Positions 1 through 11,590 are shown, numbered from the stretch's first letter. The stretch is DNA of 64,000 bases from Jacaranda mimosifolia (GCA_018894105.1 CM032123.1:2109001-2173000); one strand, 5' to 3'. Translations and numbers: made by a program. The notes: a model not told the origin generated them from the letters alone.

Positions 1-1866
1 ATAGTGGATCTATTTATCTGTGATTATGGGTAATGGGTAACCCACGGATACTCGTAATAAATTTTTATTTTTTATATTTATAAAAATAATATTTATTTCT
101 TAATTTATATAATATTATTCAAATATTATCTAAATAAAACTAATAAAAAAGGCTACAAATTTAAAATATTATATTGAATAAGTACTTTCAAACATATCAA
201 ATGTTTTAGTTTGAAAAATGCAGATTAAATGGTTACAATTTATTAACTTTAAGTTATGTTATATTTTGAAGTTTAAATATAAATCTCATTATATGTCAAA
301 AAAAAATTAAACTAAAAGTTTAAACACAACTTAAATGTTGTAGATATCATTAAAAAAGAAAGAAAGAAAAAACGTTATGCCCTCCAAAGAACGGTAGGTA
401 ATGAGGTGGCGGATAATATTATTCGAATTTTATTGAGTGGGAGAAATGAAGCCCATTACTTGTATTTTTTTAGGTACCCTTGGGTATGAGTAATTTTTTG
501 TCAGATCTACTAATCCTATATTTTAGTTATTTATTTTTTATTCTATGTTTAGTTATTTATATTATATATATATATATATATAAAAGGACTTTACGCTTAT
601 AAATGGTGAATTTTTTTATTACTAATATAAATTTTAATTTATCAAAACTAACCTTACAAATCATCTTTAATTTCCTTTTCCATAACTCCTTTCTTTTCAT
701 TTATGATTCCCAATCATTAATATTTTTAAAATAATTGACTATTACTTTATAAAAGAGGACGACATGCATGTCACTATATTAACAAATTAAATAATAAATA
801 CATGAGGACACCAATGCGTAAATTGCTTGATACTTATTTTCAAAGATCTAATATTTTATTAGGATTAATAAAGTATGACTAAAAGAAATGTCACTTTAAT
901 AATTGATGCAATTTATGCATAATATGCTTTAGAGTTGAGATATTTAGAGGGCCTACTTTAATTGAACTTTCACAATTTCACATATGATAAAAAATGTGTT
1001 GCTAATTGGTCGTTCGTCTTTATAAGTTTAGTGCTTCTTTCTTTTCATTTATTTTTCTTTTCCTTTGCATAAAAGTCACTTTTAGTAAAAATTTCATTAT
1101 GACAAAACTAGCTAATCATGGTGGATTATTTGCAATATTGACTTAAATTTGGAGTCGGATCTAACACTTGTTCTCTTTAAGTGGGAACAATATTAAAAAA
1201 TTAAGTATTTACTACGAAAATATTGATACGAAATAAATTTCATAGATATAACTACAAACTATAGCTACAAATTTTTCGTAATATATGTTTTTTTTTTTTT
1301 AAATAAAGAACAGTAAAAATTATTAACTATCAATCGCTAATCATGTCTGTTACAAGAGCAATATATTAATTCTAAAATCATCCATAAAAAAATTTATATA
1401 TATATATATATATATAAAGTTATTAGCTACGGAGTTGTCGTAATAAAGGTTGACTATGAGAACATCTGCTTCAAATTTAGCGAGGTCAATTTGGTAGCCT
1501 ATGCTATAAATTTTTAGCGTCAATTATGAATTGATCGTAGTTGATGTCCTTATTTTTTGTAATAGTTTAATTTCAAATTTTATAATAAAATTTAAATTAA
1601 ATTTTGATTTATCCTCTCATATAAATTAAACTCAATCCCTAATTATTCATGAATTATTGACACTAAAGGATAATCACATTCCCCGCCATATCCTTTATCA
1701 AATTTCTTTTGTCTTTTCCTTATTGTCCTTTGCCTCTATTTATATCTCTTTTAAGCTGTTTCAAAACTTGAACTGTGGTTAGGAAAAGGACATGTAATAA
1801 GAGAAAAGTGAAATCCATCACATTTTTCATTCAGACAAAGTAAGCATTAAGGTTAATTAATACATT
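1..1866. other. AT-rich intergenic spacer
   Basis: No gene is visible here. The stretch is strongly AT-rich, with short (TA)n tracts near 565-590 and 1395-1417. The first 520 bp hold GGGTAACCC-type motifs at about 36-45 and a related GGGTAT-containing motif near 480, which suggests a degraded transposon, but I could not define its ends. Confidence 0.6.
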
Positions 1867-1870
1867 TTTT

Positions 1871-2050
1871 CAGGTTCCAATAGTATCAGTCTCCAGTCTC
1901 ATGTTCGATCCTAAATGGACTTCTTTGTGCAGTTTATGTTCATTGTATGTAGTTTATACTTAGATTTATTTGGTTTGCGAATAGGAAAATATTGATTTGT
2001 TGAAAGGATAAAAAACTCGTCATTTGTAATGCTCTCTGAAAAAAAAAAAT
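1871..2050 (+). mobile_element. tRNA-derived SINE, type 1
   Basis: This copy has a box A-like head (AATAGTATCAGTC), a box B-like motif (CATGTTCGATCC), and the body common to many copies in this window: a YTTTGTGCA...GTAGTTTATACTT region, then a CGTCATTTGTAATGCTCTCT tail and an A-run. The internal Pol III promoter layout and the A-rich end fit a non-autonomous tRNA-derived SINE. The family was recognised by comparing copies inside this window, not by any search. Confidence 0.6.
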
Positions 2051-2459
2051 ACATTTTCCAAAGATTTGAGTACTATAAGAAAAAAAAAATGACATGCAGC
2101 ATATAAATTAATTAACAATTTCTTCATAATTATGTCCTAATTTAATTAGATCAATTGGAAGATATTATTGCTTAATTAACTACTATTTATTTATTATTAA
2201 CTATTACCTATATGCCAATGCAGATTAATTTACGCTAATTTAATCAAGTCGTCCTTCCAAGGAGGATCTCACCATATTATTTTAAATGAATTTGTCCTTA
2301 ATTAGACAATATATTAGCTGGTCATTTAATTAACTAAGACCACCTTGCTTTAAACTACTAGGTTTGATGATATCGCCCAAATTAATGTCTGTCTGTAAGA
2401 AATGATGGAAAGTAGTTGGAACATATTTTCATTAACGGATTCCACCAATAAGTAATTAT

Positions 2460-2748
2460 TTATGAACATTTTTTGTTTTGTTTGGTAGTTTATAGCCTAA
2501 GTGGCATCCGTTTTCTCTATTACTTATGAACATTTTTCATTTTGTTCAGTGGCTTATAGACCAAGTTGCATCCGTCTCCTCTATTATGTGAAAGGTCTTG
2601 TGTTCGACCTGAAATTGACGTATCGTGCACCTTAGGTGTATTGTGTGTAATTTATATTTTTAATTTATTTGATTTGAGAATATAACAATATTGATTTGTT
2701 AAAAGGATAATAATTCGTTTCTAATGCTCTCTCTCTAAAAAAAAAAAG
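2460..2748 (+). mobile_element. SINE type 1 with duplicated 5' head
   Basis: The main copy runs from the head near 2545 to an A-run ending about 2748, with the box B-like motif CTTGTGTTCGACC and the same tail as the copy at 1871. Its 5' head is tandemly duplicated: 2460-2523 and 2524-2588 are two diverged 64-bp copies, each starting TTATGAACATTTTT and carrying a box A-like segment (AAGTGGCATCCG or AAGTTGCATCCG). Confidence 0.6.
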
Positions 2749-4225
2749 AACTATTTTGAGTATTGGATGTTAAAATGAAGTTTATTATTGATGATGATTT
2801 GGGGTTAATTTAGGTCAATTTATTTCTGATTCTTATAAGTCAAGGTCCTAGACCAAAATATCAAAATGTTTAGAAAAGTGTTAAATCTAAAACAAGAACA
2901 TGTATTAGAAGTTACTGGAAGGGCTATCAAAATCCTCCGATACTTAAATCAGTGTATGATTAATATAAATAAAATTAATAAGATAGCAATCTTAAATATA
3001 CATTTGGTATTGTGTGCTTGAGAGTGTATATAAAATGTTATTGAGTTAGATGACGGACAATCCTCTGTGTAGGCGTAGGATTCTTATCCCGTATCTCTTT
3101 GAATGATTCATAATTCAAGTGAGTCATCATCAGATCGAATTGATTCGAAATGAAAAAAATGTGAATTATGAAATATTTAAATGCTTTTAACTTTTACGAG
3201 GGGCCTTTTTTGGTAATGGGGCCTATTTTCTCATATCATATGAGTCTTGTGTAAATTGTTTGATAATGTTTGTCTTTGAAGAACATATAAAAGAAACATG
3301 CCATAAAAATGAATTTAACATTAATAATCATTAGTACATAAGGCCTAAAATCCAAACACAGGATAAATGTAAATATGAAATTATTGGATGAGACGGTTCA
3401 ATGCTCCCTACTCGTCCAGATGGATCGCACTTGCTTTGCTTACTACTTAGTAGAGTTGTCAAATCTCCTTAAGAAGAGAAAAATAACAATGGGGCATGTG
3501 GATGCATTCCTCTACACATGCGTGGTCTTCAAAGATCTTATTACATACATTTCTTTCCTTTTTTGTCCTAAATCTCTCATACAAACAAATACATATCTTA
3601 TGTATGTTCCAACTAAATATATAACTAAATGAATAGTCAATTATCATATGAGAATATAATATGTTGATAGAATAAAATACTAATGTTTTCGTATATAGCT
3701 TAACGATACGTAATTTAATTGAATGCATACTGAATTTGGTGATACAATAAAAGCCATTACATATATGTGAATGGTTATATATAGAGAAATATTGTTGTTC
3801 ATTAGTTCTCCCAGAGTGTAATAGTATATATCCTTTATAAATCGTTTATTTCTCTTTTGTTGGAGTGCATGACTGTACATTAAATACTAAATAACTAAAA
3901 TCATTGTACTCTTCAAATAATATGATGTTTGCCTCATATAGATGAAACATATTAGAAATATGAACTGTAATATCTCACATGATATTGAAATTAACTTAGA
4001 CGTGCTTGATGCACCCAATAATTATGCAATAAACATTCAAGTACCAAATCCGAACATTTATTTTCATAAGTTAGTGAGATTATATATATGGCTGATGTCT
4101 GTACAGCATCAAATTTAAAAGGTCAAAAGGATAGTAACTCAAAGAGACTCCACAATTAATATCTTAATAAACGACAGTCGTAACTATAACACTCTTAAAA
4201 TAGTACTGAGTAGGTCCTTACTTAG
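2749..4225. other. AT-rich intergenic spacer
   Basis: No gene, RNA gene or clear element is recognisable. There are short open frames (one of 85 codons at 3375-3632), but their composition matches AT-rich background and I recognise no family. Confidence 0.55.
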
Positions 4226-4363
4226 ATGACAATGGCAATACGTGTTAGTGAAGCCATTGCAGAACAAGTGTCCCAAATCATGTCCAAGGGCAACAGAAGG
4301 GGTAGCAAAAGGTGGCCAACAGAAGTGCACGTTTGTGGGGCTAAGTATGGCTGGGCTGGCTGA
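4226..4363 (+). other. Possible 45-codon ORF in a GC-normal island
   Basis: An ATG at 4226 (with a second in-frame ATG at 4232) opens 45 codons ending at TGA 4361-4363. The predicted peptide is unlike the low-complexity AT-rich background. It is basic in the middle (GNRRGSKRWPTEVHV) and contains one Cys and three Trp or Tyr near the end. The stop lies inside a perfect 7-bp stem with a 3-base loop (4356-4372, CTGGCTG/CAGCCAG). I recognise no family. It could be a relic exon, a small peptide gene or chance. Low confidence. Confidence 0.2.
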
Positions 4364-4532
4364 CCCAGCCAGTCTACTTGAACATGGTGGGGTGAACCCC
4401 TTCTGACTTTGTCCTGTATTTTTGTAAATTTTTTATTGTTTCACAATTATTGAAGTTCCACATAAGATTAAGAGAGAACTATGTTAATTAATGTATTAAT
4501 TAAGGTAAAGCTGGAACTATGTCAAACCATTA

Positions 4533-4920
4533 GGGCTATGTTCGGTTACATTTTGGGAAAACAAAAAATTTCCCTTTAAAATGTCAAATTAAAATTTTCA
4601 AAATATCATCTTCTATCTTTCATTATTCCCAAAACTTCCGCATTTTTCAATATATACATATATAGTATATATATCATACATATGTTATTATTATTCTAAT
4701 AATAAAAAAATTACTCAATTCCATTTTCACTCAAAAAACTCAATAAAAGGCAATGATTTGATTGCTACACTATAATTTGTCTCCTCCCAAAACATAAACA
4801 AACATACCAAATTTTTCCAAAATATTTTTTTTACTATTCCAAAAATATAAACAAACACATCACATTTTCCAACCCCAACCCTACTCCCAAAACACATAAT
4901 TCATATCCAAACATTACCTA
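4533..4920. mobile_element. MITE-like element (family 2)
   Basis: The left end begins GGGCTATGTTCGG after a TTA. The right end reads CCAAACATTACC, which is a diverged inverted copy, followed inward on both sides by a TTTTGGG/CCCAAAA segment. There is no coding capacity. A fragment near 39331-39550 shares the internal CACTCAATT...TTCAATAAA...GTGATTT region. The terminal repeats and 3-bp TTA flank suggest a Tourist/Harbinger-type MITE, but the right boundary is uncertain. Confidence 0.45.
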
Positions 4921-5041
4921 CACTTTTCTTGAAAATTATTAATTATGGTACGTTTGGATATTAAATTCCAATGAGAAAAAGAGAAATTTTCTTACTTTGG
5001 ACAATATACCTTTGTATTTTACTTTTAAATATACTATTTTT

Positions 5042-5072
5042 TCATACCTTGCTAAGATACCGGCTTTCAGTG
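5042..5072 (+). repeat. Left 31-bp terminal direct repeat of the pararetrovirus
   Basis: The 31 bases at 5042-5072 recur without mismatch at 11852-11882. They start 29 bases upstream of the tRNA-Met primer site and include its first two bases. The repeat marks the left junction with host DNA. Confidence 0.85.
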
Positions 5073-5082
5073 GTATCAGAGC
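5071..5082 (+). other. tRNA-Met primer binding site
   Basis: TGGTATCAGAGC is complementary to the 3' end of plant initiator tRNA-Met, the universal minus-strand primer of Caulimoviridae. It is immediately followed by the presumed viral start codon at 5084. Confidence 0.9.
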
Positions 5083-5083
5083 C

Positions 5084-6409
5084 ATGGATAGTTTACTACC
5101 TAGGCCAGCTACCTTAACCTCATCTTCTTCTTCTACCCTTGTTCCTAATAACAGTTTCCGTCAGTCTAATGCTTCTAAGATAGACTCCCTATATGAAATT
5201 ACCTATCTCCCAGATAATGAAAAGGTTCCACTTACCAATTTGCCGCTCATAAATCCCTATAATGCCTTCACTAAACCTAGGTCTTCCTTCACCAAAATAG
5301 TTAAAAGCCTCATCACTCCTTCCAAAGTTCAGGTTAAGGAATATGTTCAAGCCTCAGCCTTTGACCAACACTTTCTTCCTGCTACAGAAAAAGAACAGAT
5401 GGTTTTGATTGAGTTACCCTCTCACTTACCAAGGTTATGGCTTTCAGAAGGATATACACATATCCATTTTGGAGCCATAAGGTTTGCTCTCACTCTTCAT
5501 GGACGAAAAGGCTTACCCACTACAGCAAGAATTGCTCTCTTGGATACCTGGTATTCTGACTACCAGCATGCATGTATTGGCACTGTTCAAACAACGTTGA
5601 ACTCAGGAATAGTTCTTGTGACGATGTTTCCTAATTTCAACCTGCCAATATTAGATCCATGCTTACAATCGGCACTCAAGCTCCAGATCCAAATTTGTGG
5701 AGCAGTCCCTACGGCTACAACCTATTCTGCAACTCTTCACTACCAGATGGTGTGCAGGATTCAAAATCATTCTATTGATTTTGCTTATCCCCAGGAGACA
5801 AATGAAGCTTTGTTAATCTCTGTGGACACTGATCATATACCAAGTTGTACGTATGTCCCCAGACAGTTACCAAAGGAGGAATTGCAGAAATTGATTCCTG
5901 ACTCGTGGATCATGGCCTATGAACAAAATCACCAAGCGTCAGGGGAATCAAAGCCGATTCAGTCTACTGAGCCATCTTTTCACAAAAATAAAGATGGATC
6001 CGTAGAGATTAAGTTCCAAAAGCAGAAAGAAAAGACCGGAGTTCCAAGCTATTTCAGTCCTGCGTTTTCTATTGGATCCGAAATGAAAATCTACGGATTT
6101 GATGGATACGACAGTCCTATCTATGCACCACCAGAAGTTCCTGAAGCTCCTAGACAAAGGCCATCAAGATTGTCTAGGGATGATCCTTTTGTAGATACTT
6201 TGGGACAACCTTCAGGCAAGTTTGACTATCTAGTCAAATATACTCCACCGCCTCCAACACAGTGGCCAACAACACATACTGGATGGGGAGTTCAAGAGGG
6301 ATATGAAGACAGCGATGATGAGGAATACTATAAAGATGATGATGACTGTATTCCTTCATACCCTCAGACAACTATTCAGACGATGAACCAGTCCCCAATC
6401 AGATTATGA
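5084..6409 (+). pseudogene. Viral movement-protein region of ORF1
   Basis: The viral start is taken as the ATG at 5084, just after the primer site. An in-frame ATG at 4997 lies outside the virus in host DNA and adds 29 unrelated residues. The frame is open for 441 codons. Its middle (about residues 100-250) resembles the 30K-superfamily movement protein of caulimovirids, which opens plasmodesmata. The C-terminal part is rich in Pro and acidic residues (DDEEYYKDDDD). The TGA at 6407 is not the natural end: reading continues in another frame from about 6346-6400, so a small indel separates this part from the rest of the polyprotein. Confidence 0.75.
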
Positions 6410-6963
6410 TGTTTGGTCCTTCTTCCTCTTCCTTCCAACAATTGAATTATCCTCCAAAGGAAATTCAAACTCCAGAGTACAATCACTCGTGGAAGGTTAA
6501 GAACCCTACAGTTCGTAGGTCAGACGGTTCAACGGTGGAAGTTACTACTGCAGAAGCAACTCTCAACTGGTAGTCCGAAAATGCAGTGGTTCAAAATCAT
6601 ATGCTGCAAAAGATTGTAAAAAGCCAGGAGAGAATTGAAGCTAAGATGGAGAACCAGATCGCAGTAACAATTCAATCCTTAAAGAAAAGGATTGACATGG
6701 TGCGCAATGAAATCATGAGACTTCTCCAAACCTCACAACCGTTCAACCATAAAGAGCAGGAGATCAGGACACTTAGAACCCAATTAAAGTCTCTTGAAGA
6801 ACAGTACCAAAGAGACTCTATTTGGAGCAGGCCAGAACCCTCAGTATCTTCCTATCCTATTGTTTCACAACCACTTCATGGGCTGGATAACTTCAAAAAG
6901 ATGTTTGGAGACTCATCTTCATTCTTTTCCTCGGAAGAATACAGAAGGAAAAGCAATCCTTAG
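6346..6963 (+). pseudogene. Viral linker and coiled-coil region
   Basis: After the frameshift the polyprotein frame passes through an acidic and Ser-rich linker, a TAG at 6571-6573, and then a segment of about 125 codons whose first 70 residues form a strong predicted coiled coil (repeated QKIVKSQERIEAK-like and IRTLRTQLKSLEEQ-like heptads). It ends at a second in-frame TAG at 6961-6963, with the same frame open again directly afterwards. A coiled coil between movement and coat domains is common in the family and may mediate virion association. Its exact role here is inferred. Confidence 0.6.
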
Positions 6964-8045
6964 ACTTCTACAGCCTTGAGCACAGCCGAACCGACAGTTT
7001 CAAAGCCACCACAGTTCATGATGCAGAATTCCTCTACTTCAAATCCACTCACTGATTATCTCAAGAAGGTTGCTGACCGTGAGGAACGTAAGCCAAACAG
7101 ACCATGGCCAGTATTTGTTACAGAAGATATCAGTGACATAGAGGAACTCTCAGAAGACATCCCGTTGCTTTTTATGAATCAACCTCTAGAAGAAAGACCT
7201 CCAGACACTCCACAAGAGCCAGTTGTTGATGACGAACCAGAAACCAGTCAACAGGGTCAACAAAGGAATCCTCCTAACCCTTCCTATTCTAGCAATTCAG
7301 GACAACTGTTTTCTTTTGATGATATCCCTCCTTCTCAGTGGAAGGATAGGATCCATGAAATGATGTCTTGGTGTGTGACAGAACTTCAAAAACCAAGTTC
7401 TAATCTTACTGGTGTTATTAATGGTTTCACTGCTAGAATGATTGGTACTTTGAAAGAATGGTGGTATGCTCTTGGAGAATATCGACAGATCCAGGCCAGA
7501 AACTCACCAAACATTGAAACCTTTATGAATTATATTTATGTTGAGTTTCTGGGACATCATCAAAACAATATTGATGTTGCTAGGGAGGAGTTCTTCAAGA
7601 TGAAATGTTGTTCCTTTGAAAGAAATGACCTGGAGAAGCATTTCCAACGGATGTCTCAAAAGTTCTATATTCTTGGTGGGATGGACAATCCTAATCTGAA
7701 GCAAGCCTACATTAATTCCATTCCTGAGTCCCTTGGTCATGAAGCCCTAAGACTAATTGAGTTGAGAGGACGAACACTTGAAAATGTCTCTCTCGGAGAA
7801 ATTTACCAATTCGTCTTCAAGGCCCTGGAAAAACTGTGCAACAATTGGAAGTTTTTCAAAGAATTCCAGGAGACAGGGAGAAAATTCTCGAAGGAATGTG
7901 ACAGGAAGGATCTTCAGATTAAGTGCAAGTCAGACAAATGCCAGTGTCCAGAAAAATCTCACAAGCATCACAAAAGATTCAGAAAGCATCGTCAACAGCA
8001 TCACCAACAATGGAGACCCAGGAGAGAAGGAGATATTTTAGGAGA
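6964..8045 (+). pseudogene. Viral coat-protein region
   Basis: The frame continues from the coiled coil. An acidic N-terminal half (EDISDIEELSED) is followed by the conserved capsid-type helical region with WKDRIHEMM and a LKEWWYALGEY segment, then a very basic His/Lys/Arg tail (KSHKHHKRFRKHRQQHH). The layout of acidic arm, core and basic RNA-binding tail matches caulimovirid coat proteins. Around 8020-8045 the frame shifts by one base. The old frame runs on meaninglessly to a TGA at 8158. Confidence 0.7.
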
Positions 8046-8510
8046 AAGTTCTCGAAGAACAAAGGAGACAGGTGCCACATTTGCCATAAGCAAGGTCACT
8101 GGGCTAGGAATTGTCCTAACAAGAAAAGGGACAAGATACTCAAACAGGTGTTCCAGTTGACCCAGTGTGATCTTGAAAATGAGGATCTGGAATCACTCTT
8201 TTCTGAGGAGGACGAGCCCTCTGAAAAGACGTTGTTTGCCCTGGAAGATGTCTCTGAAGAAGACTCTTCTTCTGAGGATGAGATCAATGAAGACCAGCTT
8301 CCTATCTTCGGAATTCAATTCATTGGTCTTGCTCTTGCAGTTCCATTTGTGCAGGTACAACTAATTCCTCAGAAATATGACAACCCAATTACTTTGGTTG
8401 GTTTGATTGATACAGGGGCATCCAAATCTATCCTCAATCCAAGAATCTTACCTGCCTCGTTCTGGAAAAATATCATGAAGTCTTTCAGGTTGCTAACAGT
8501 GAGAATCTAA
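8046..8510 (+). pseudogene. Viral zinc knuckle and aspartic-protease region
   Basis: In the frame used here a CCHC zinc knuckle (CHICHKQGHWARNC) spans 8073-8114. It is followed by an acidic Ser/Glu-rich spacer and the protease active-site motif DTGA at 8409-8420. The zinc knuckle binds the viral RNA and the protease cleaves the polyprotein. The frame is lost around 8465-8480, inside the protease, and reading continues in the next frame through 8609. The stop at 8508 is a product of that shift. Confidence 0.8.
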
Positions 8511-10461
8511 CAATTGACCTGATTAGTAAACCTGTCAAGATACAATTCTTTCCTGAACTCTCAATTACCCATAAATTCCTTGGTTCTTCTTTTCCTAAAC
8601 AGGATGTTGTGATTGGGTTTGATATCATTAAACAGCTTTGGGAAAAGAAAGTAATACCTAAGTCAGAAGGTCTTAGATTTAGGTCTTATTTTCTTCCCTA
8701 TATCAAACCACGTTACAACCTTTCATTTCAATCCGAGTCCATTACTGATATTCATACCCTTCTAATAAGAGATTGTTGTGCTGAATCTCATTCTGATTTC
8801 CTCCATAAATGCACAAATTCCCTTTGGAAAAATTCAGAGTTTTTTGTACAGCTTCCTTTTAAAAAAGATATAAATATAAACCCTACTAAAGCCAGCTATC
8901 CAGGAATGCCTCCAGAACAACTTGAACTAGAAACCAGAGAATTAGCTCAGTTACGTGATGAAGGTCTTGTTGAAGCTACTAATTCTCCATGGGCTAGTCA
9001 GGCATTCTATGTAAATAAGAGATCAGAACATGCGAGGGGAAAAATGAGATTGGTGATCAACTACAAACCCCTCAACTACTTTCTTGCTGATGAGAAGTTC
9101 CCTTTATAGAATTGGAATTGCCTATTTTCTAATCTGACCAAAGCCAATGTTTTTTCAAAGTTTGATCTTAAAGCAGGCTTTTGGCAGATGGGCATCCATC
9201 CAGAAGATCGGTACAAGACAGCATTCTGCATCCCAAATGCTCATTTCCAGTGGACGGTCATCCCTTTTGGTCTAAAGACAGCCCATCATTATTCCAGAAA
9301 GCTATGGTTCAAATCTTTGAGCCTTTGTTCCCAAATGCATTAATCTACATTGATGATATTTTGCTGTTTTTTGAAGATATGAAGACACACTCATTCCTTC
9401 TGCATAAGTTTGGGGACTTAGTTCGACAATATGGAATAATGCTCTTGGAGAAAAAGATGACCATTGCACAGAATGAGATAGAGTTCTTGGGAATGTTCAT
9501 AAAGGATAGACAATATTCATTGCAGCCTCACATTGCCACTGAGCTTCTCAAGTTTCCTAACAATTTGGAGTCCAAGCAGCAGATTCAGCAGTTTCTTGGA
9601 GTTATTAACTATGCTGCGGATTTCATTCCAAGACTAGCATCAATCATCAGACCATTACAGGATATGCTCAAGAAAAATCCTCCACAATGGTCCAATGCAC
9701 AAAGGAAAGCAGTGTTTGCCATTAAAGCTGTCATTCAAAAGCTTCATCCTCTACAGATTCCTTCTGATGGGAAAAGGGTTCTTCAAACCGATGCTAGTGA
9801 TACCTTATGGGCTGCTGTTCTCATTGAAGAAAATGAAGGAAAGAGAAATGTGTGCGGTTTCAAGAGTGGGTCTTTCAAGTTAGCAGAACAACATTACCAC
9901 TCAACTTACAAGGAGATTTTGGCGGTAAAGAAAGGTATTGAAAAATTCCAGTTTCATCTTATCGGCCATCATTTCTTTGTAGAAATGGATATGACTGTCT
10001 TCCCTAAAATGCTGAGTTTCAAACCCCATACTATTCCTCCTAAGCAATTACTCAGATGGGCAGAATGGTTCTCTCAGTATTCTTTTACTGTCAACCATAT
10101 CAAAGGGAAGAGCAATGTTCTTGCAGATCTTCTTTCCAGGCCTAAACTCTTCGAAATACCCAGAAGTCATATTCCCATCATTTGCATGTTTTCTCCTGCA
10201 CCACCTTCAAAAATCCCTACCTTCTATGATTTCCCCCTTGACAGCCTTCATCCAGAGTTGTTTGATCTAATCAAAACCAAAACCCTTAAGTCCAGAGCTA
10301 AAGAATTGATGTTAAAATACCAATCCCTTACTATCAGAAAAACTGGACTTCACACTTTTGGTGGTTTAGGTTTCCATCCAGACTATCCATTCTTCACCTT
10401 GTTCAGTGTTTCTAATCCTTTCCATCTCATGTTTTCCAAAGAATTAATTTGCATGCTTTAG
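8480..10461 (+). pseudogene. Viral reverse transcriptase and RNase H region
   Basis: The reverse-transcriptase motifs are present. FDLKAGFWQ lies at 9161-9187 and the catalytic YIDD box at 9346-9357. RNase H follows, with its DAS motif at 9790-9798 and the NVLADLLSR end at 10114-10140. Breaks are a TAG at 9107-9109 before the FDLKAGFWQ motif, a frameshift near 9275-9285 just before the YIDD segment, and a TAG at 10459-10461. No single frame holds the complete catalytic domain, so the enzyme cannot be made. About 105 further codons follow RNase H before the last stop. Confidence 0.85.
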
Positions 10462-11324
10462 TACATGTTAGAACAATGGAAGATTGCTGTGGAATTTTCG
10501 ATTGAGCAATCTATCAGATGGCTAGCTGAATTACACAGTGGATGGTTTGATGACTATGATGATAATCCCTGTGCCAGATCCTTTCTTGAATGGTTTTATC
10601 CTTTATCAATTTGGATGAAATTATTCAAAATAATTCAAATTAAACAGGTTGGAAGAGCTGAACCAGGAGTCTCTGTTGTTTTTATTCTTTCAAGACAAAG
10701 TTCTCCTCACATCCATAATTTACCATATTTCTACTCAGTCCAAGAATATGGTGTTTTCCCTATTTCCTTAACAAGGAGTTTTTTGAACATGGAAGTGAGA
10801 TTAGAGAATTCCAGAGAAAAATGGCAGAGAATAATTCTATTGTTCCACCCCAGATTTGGCCCAGATTTGAAGAGGATGCTCCGTGGGAACAAATGCCTAT
10901 TGACTATGCTATACAACTGCAAAATGATTCCAGAGCCTATTTTGAGCAGTTTTATTCAGAGTACAATAGGACTACACCAGAGCATATGTGGGGATGTTCG
11001 AAGACTTATTTCAAGACAAATTGGAATTCACTTTCCCATAATAAGTCTTCCCATGGTGCTGCTGCTACTGTCCCATGCTCGTTTCCAGTTGTTTCTACAT
11101 TCTCCCCTTCTATTCCTGCTGCTTCTTCATCAGATAAGGGTAAAGAAAAAGTGATTGATCAAGATGACATGATGGATTCACAGAACCCTTATGAGCTGGA
11201 ATCACAATGGATGGAAAAAGCTGGGATCACTTTTGACCTTAACAACCCGTTGAGTCAGACTCCACCACAAAACACATCAAGCGTGGTGTTTGGCCCATTT
11301 CCTGCTGGCTTTTTGACTGATTAA
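10462..11324 (+). pseudogene. Viral 3' ORF (second ORF or polyprotein C terminus)
   Basis: The RNase H frame reopens right after the TAG at 10459 and stays open to about 10775. The continuation (start ATG 10821 if separate, stop 11322-11324) is in another frame, with an acidic, Gln/Ser/Pro-rich sequence (EDAPWEQMPIDYA). Florendoviruses carry a second ORF of unknown function in this position. I cannot tell whether the TAG at 10459 is the natural end of ORF1 or a mutation. Confidence 0.5.
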
Positions 11325-11515
11325 AAGTTGGCGTCTTTTCAACTTTACAGCTTTCGGTTGCTTTTGCTTTGTTGGTTTTGTCGTTTGTTTGTATTATTGC
11401 CCTTTGCCTTTTATCTTGTCTAAAGGTGTTTTCAAATTATTGTACTGGTTGTCGGGTGTCAGATATAATTGTCTCTTATGTACAATTATTGTAAGTACTG
11501 TGTCCTTCATTCCTC

Positions 11516-11522
11516 TATATAA
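11516..11522 (+). promoter_or_regulatory. Viral pregenomic-RNA TATA box
   Basis: TATATAA sits in the only non-coding part of the viral unit, 190 bp after the last ORF and about 335 bp before the point equivalent to the primer site. This is where caulimovirids place the promoter for the terminally redundant genomic RNA. Confidence 0.65.
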
Positions 11523-11590
11523 GGAATGATTTGTAAGAAGTTTGGGGGACTGGGTTTTTTGGAACGTTTGTAACAAAGTTCTGGGAGTGA

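Noticed and set aside
4997..5083. N-terminal extension of the viral movement protein from an ATG at 4997
   Set aside because: The sequence before 5042 is host DNA, and the viral ATG at 5084 follows the primer site as in relatives. The extra 29 codons are open by chance.
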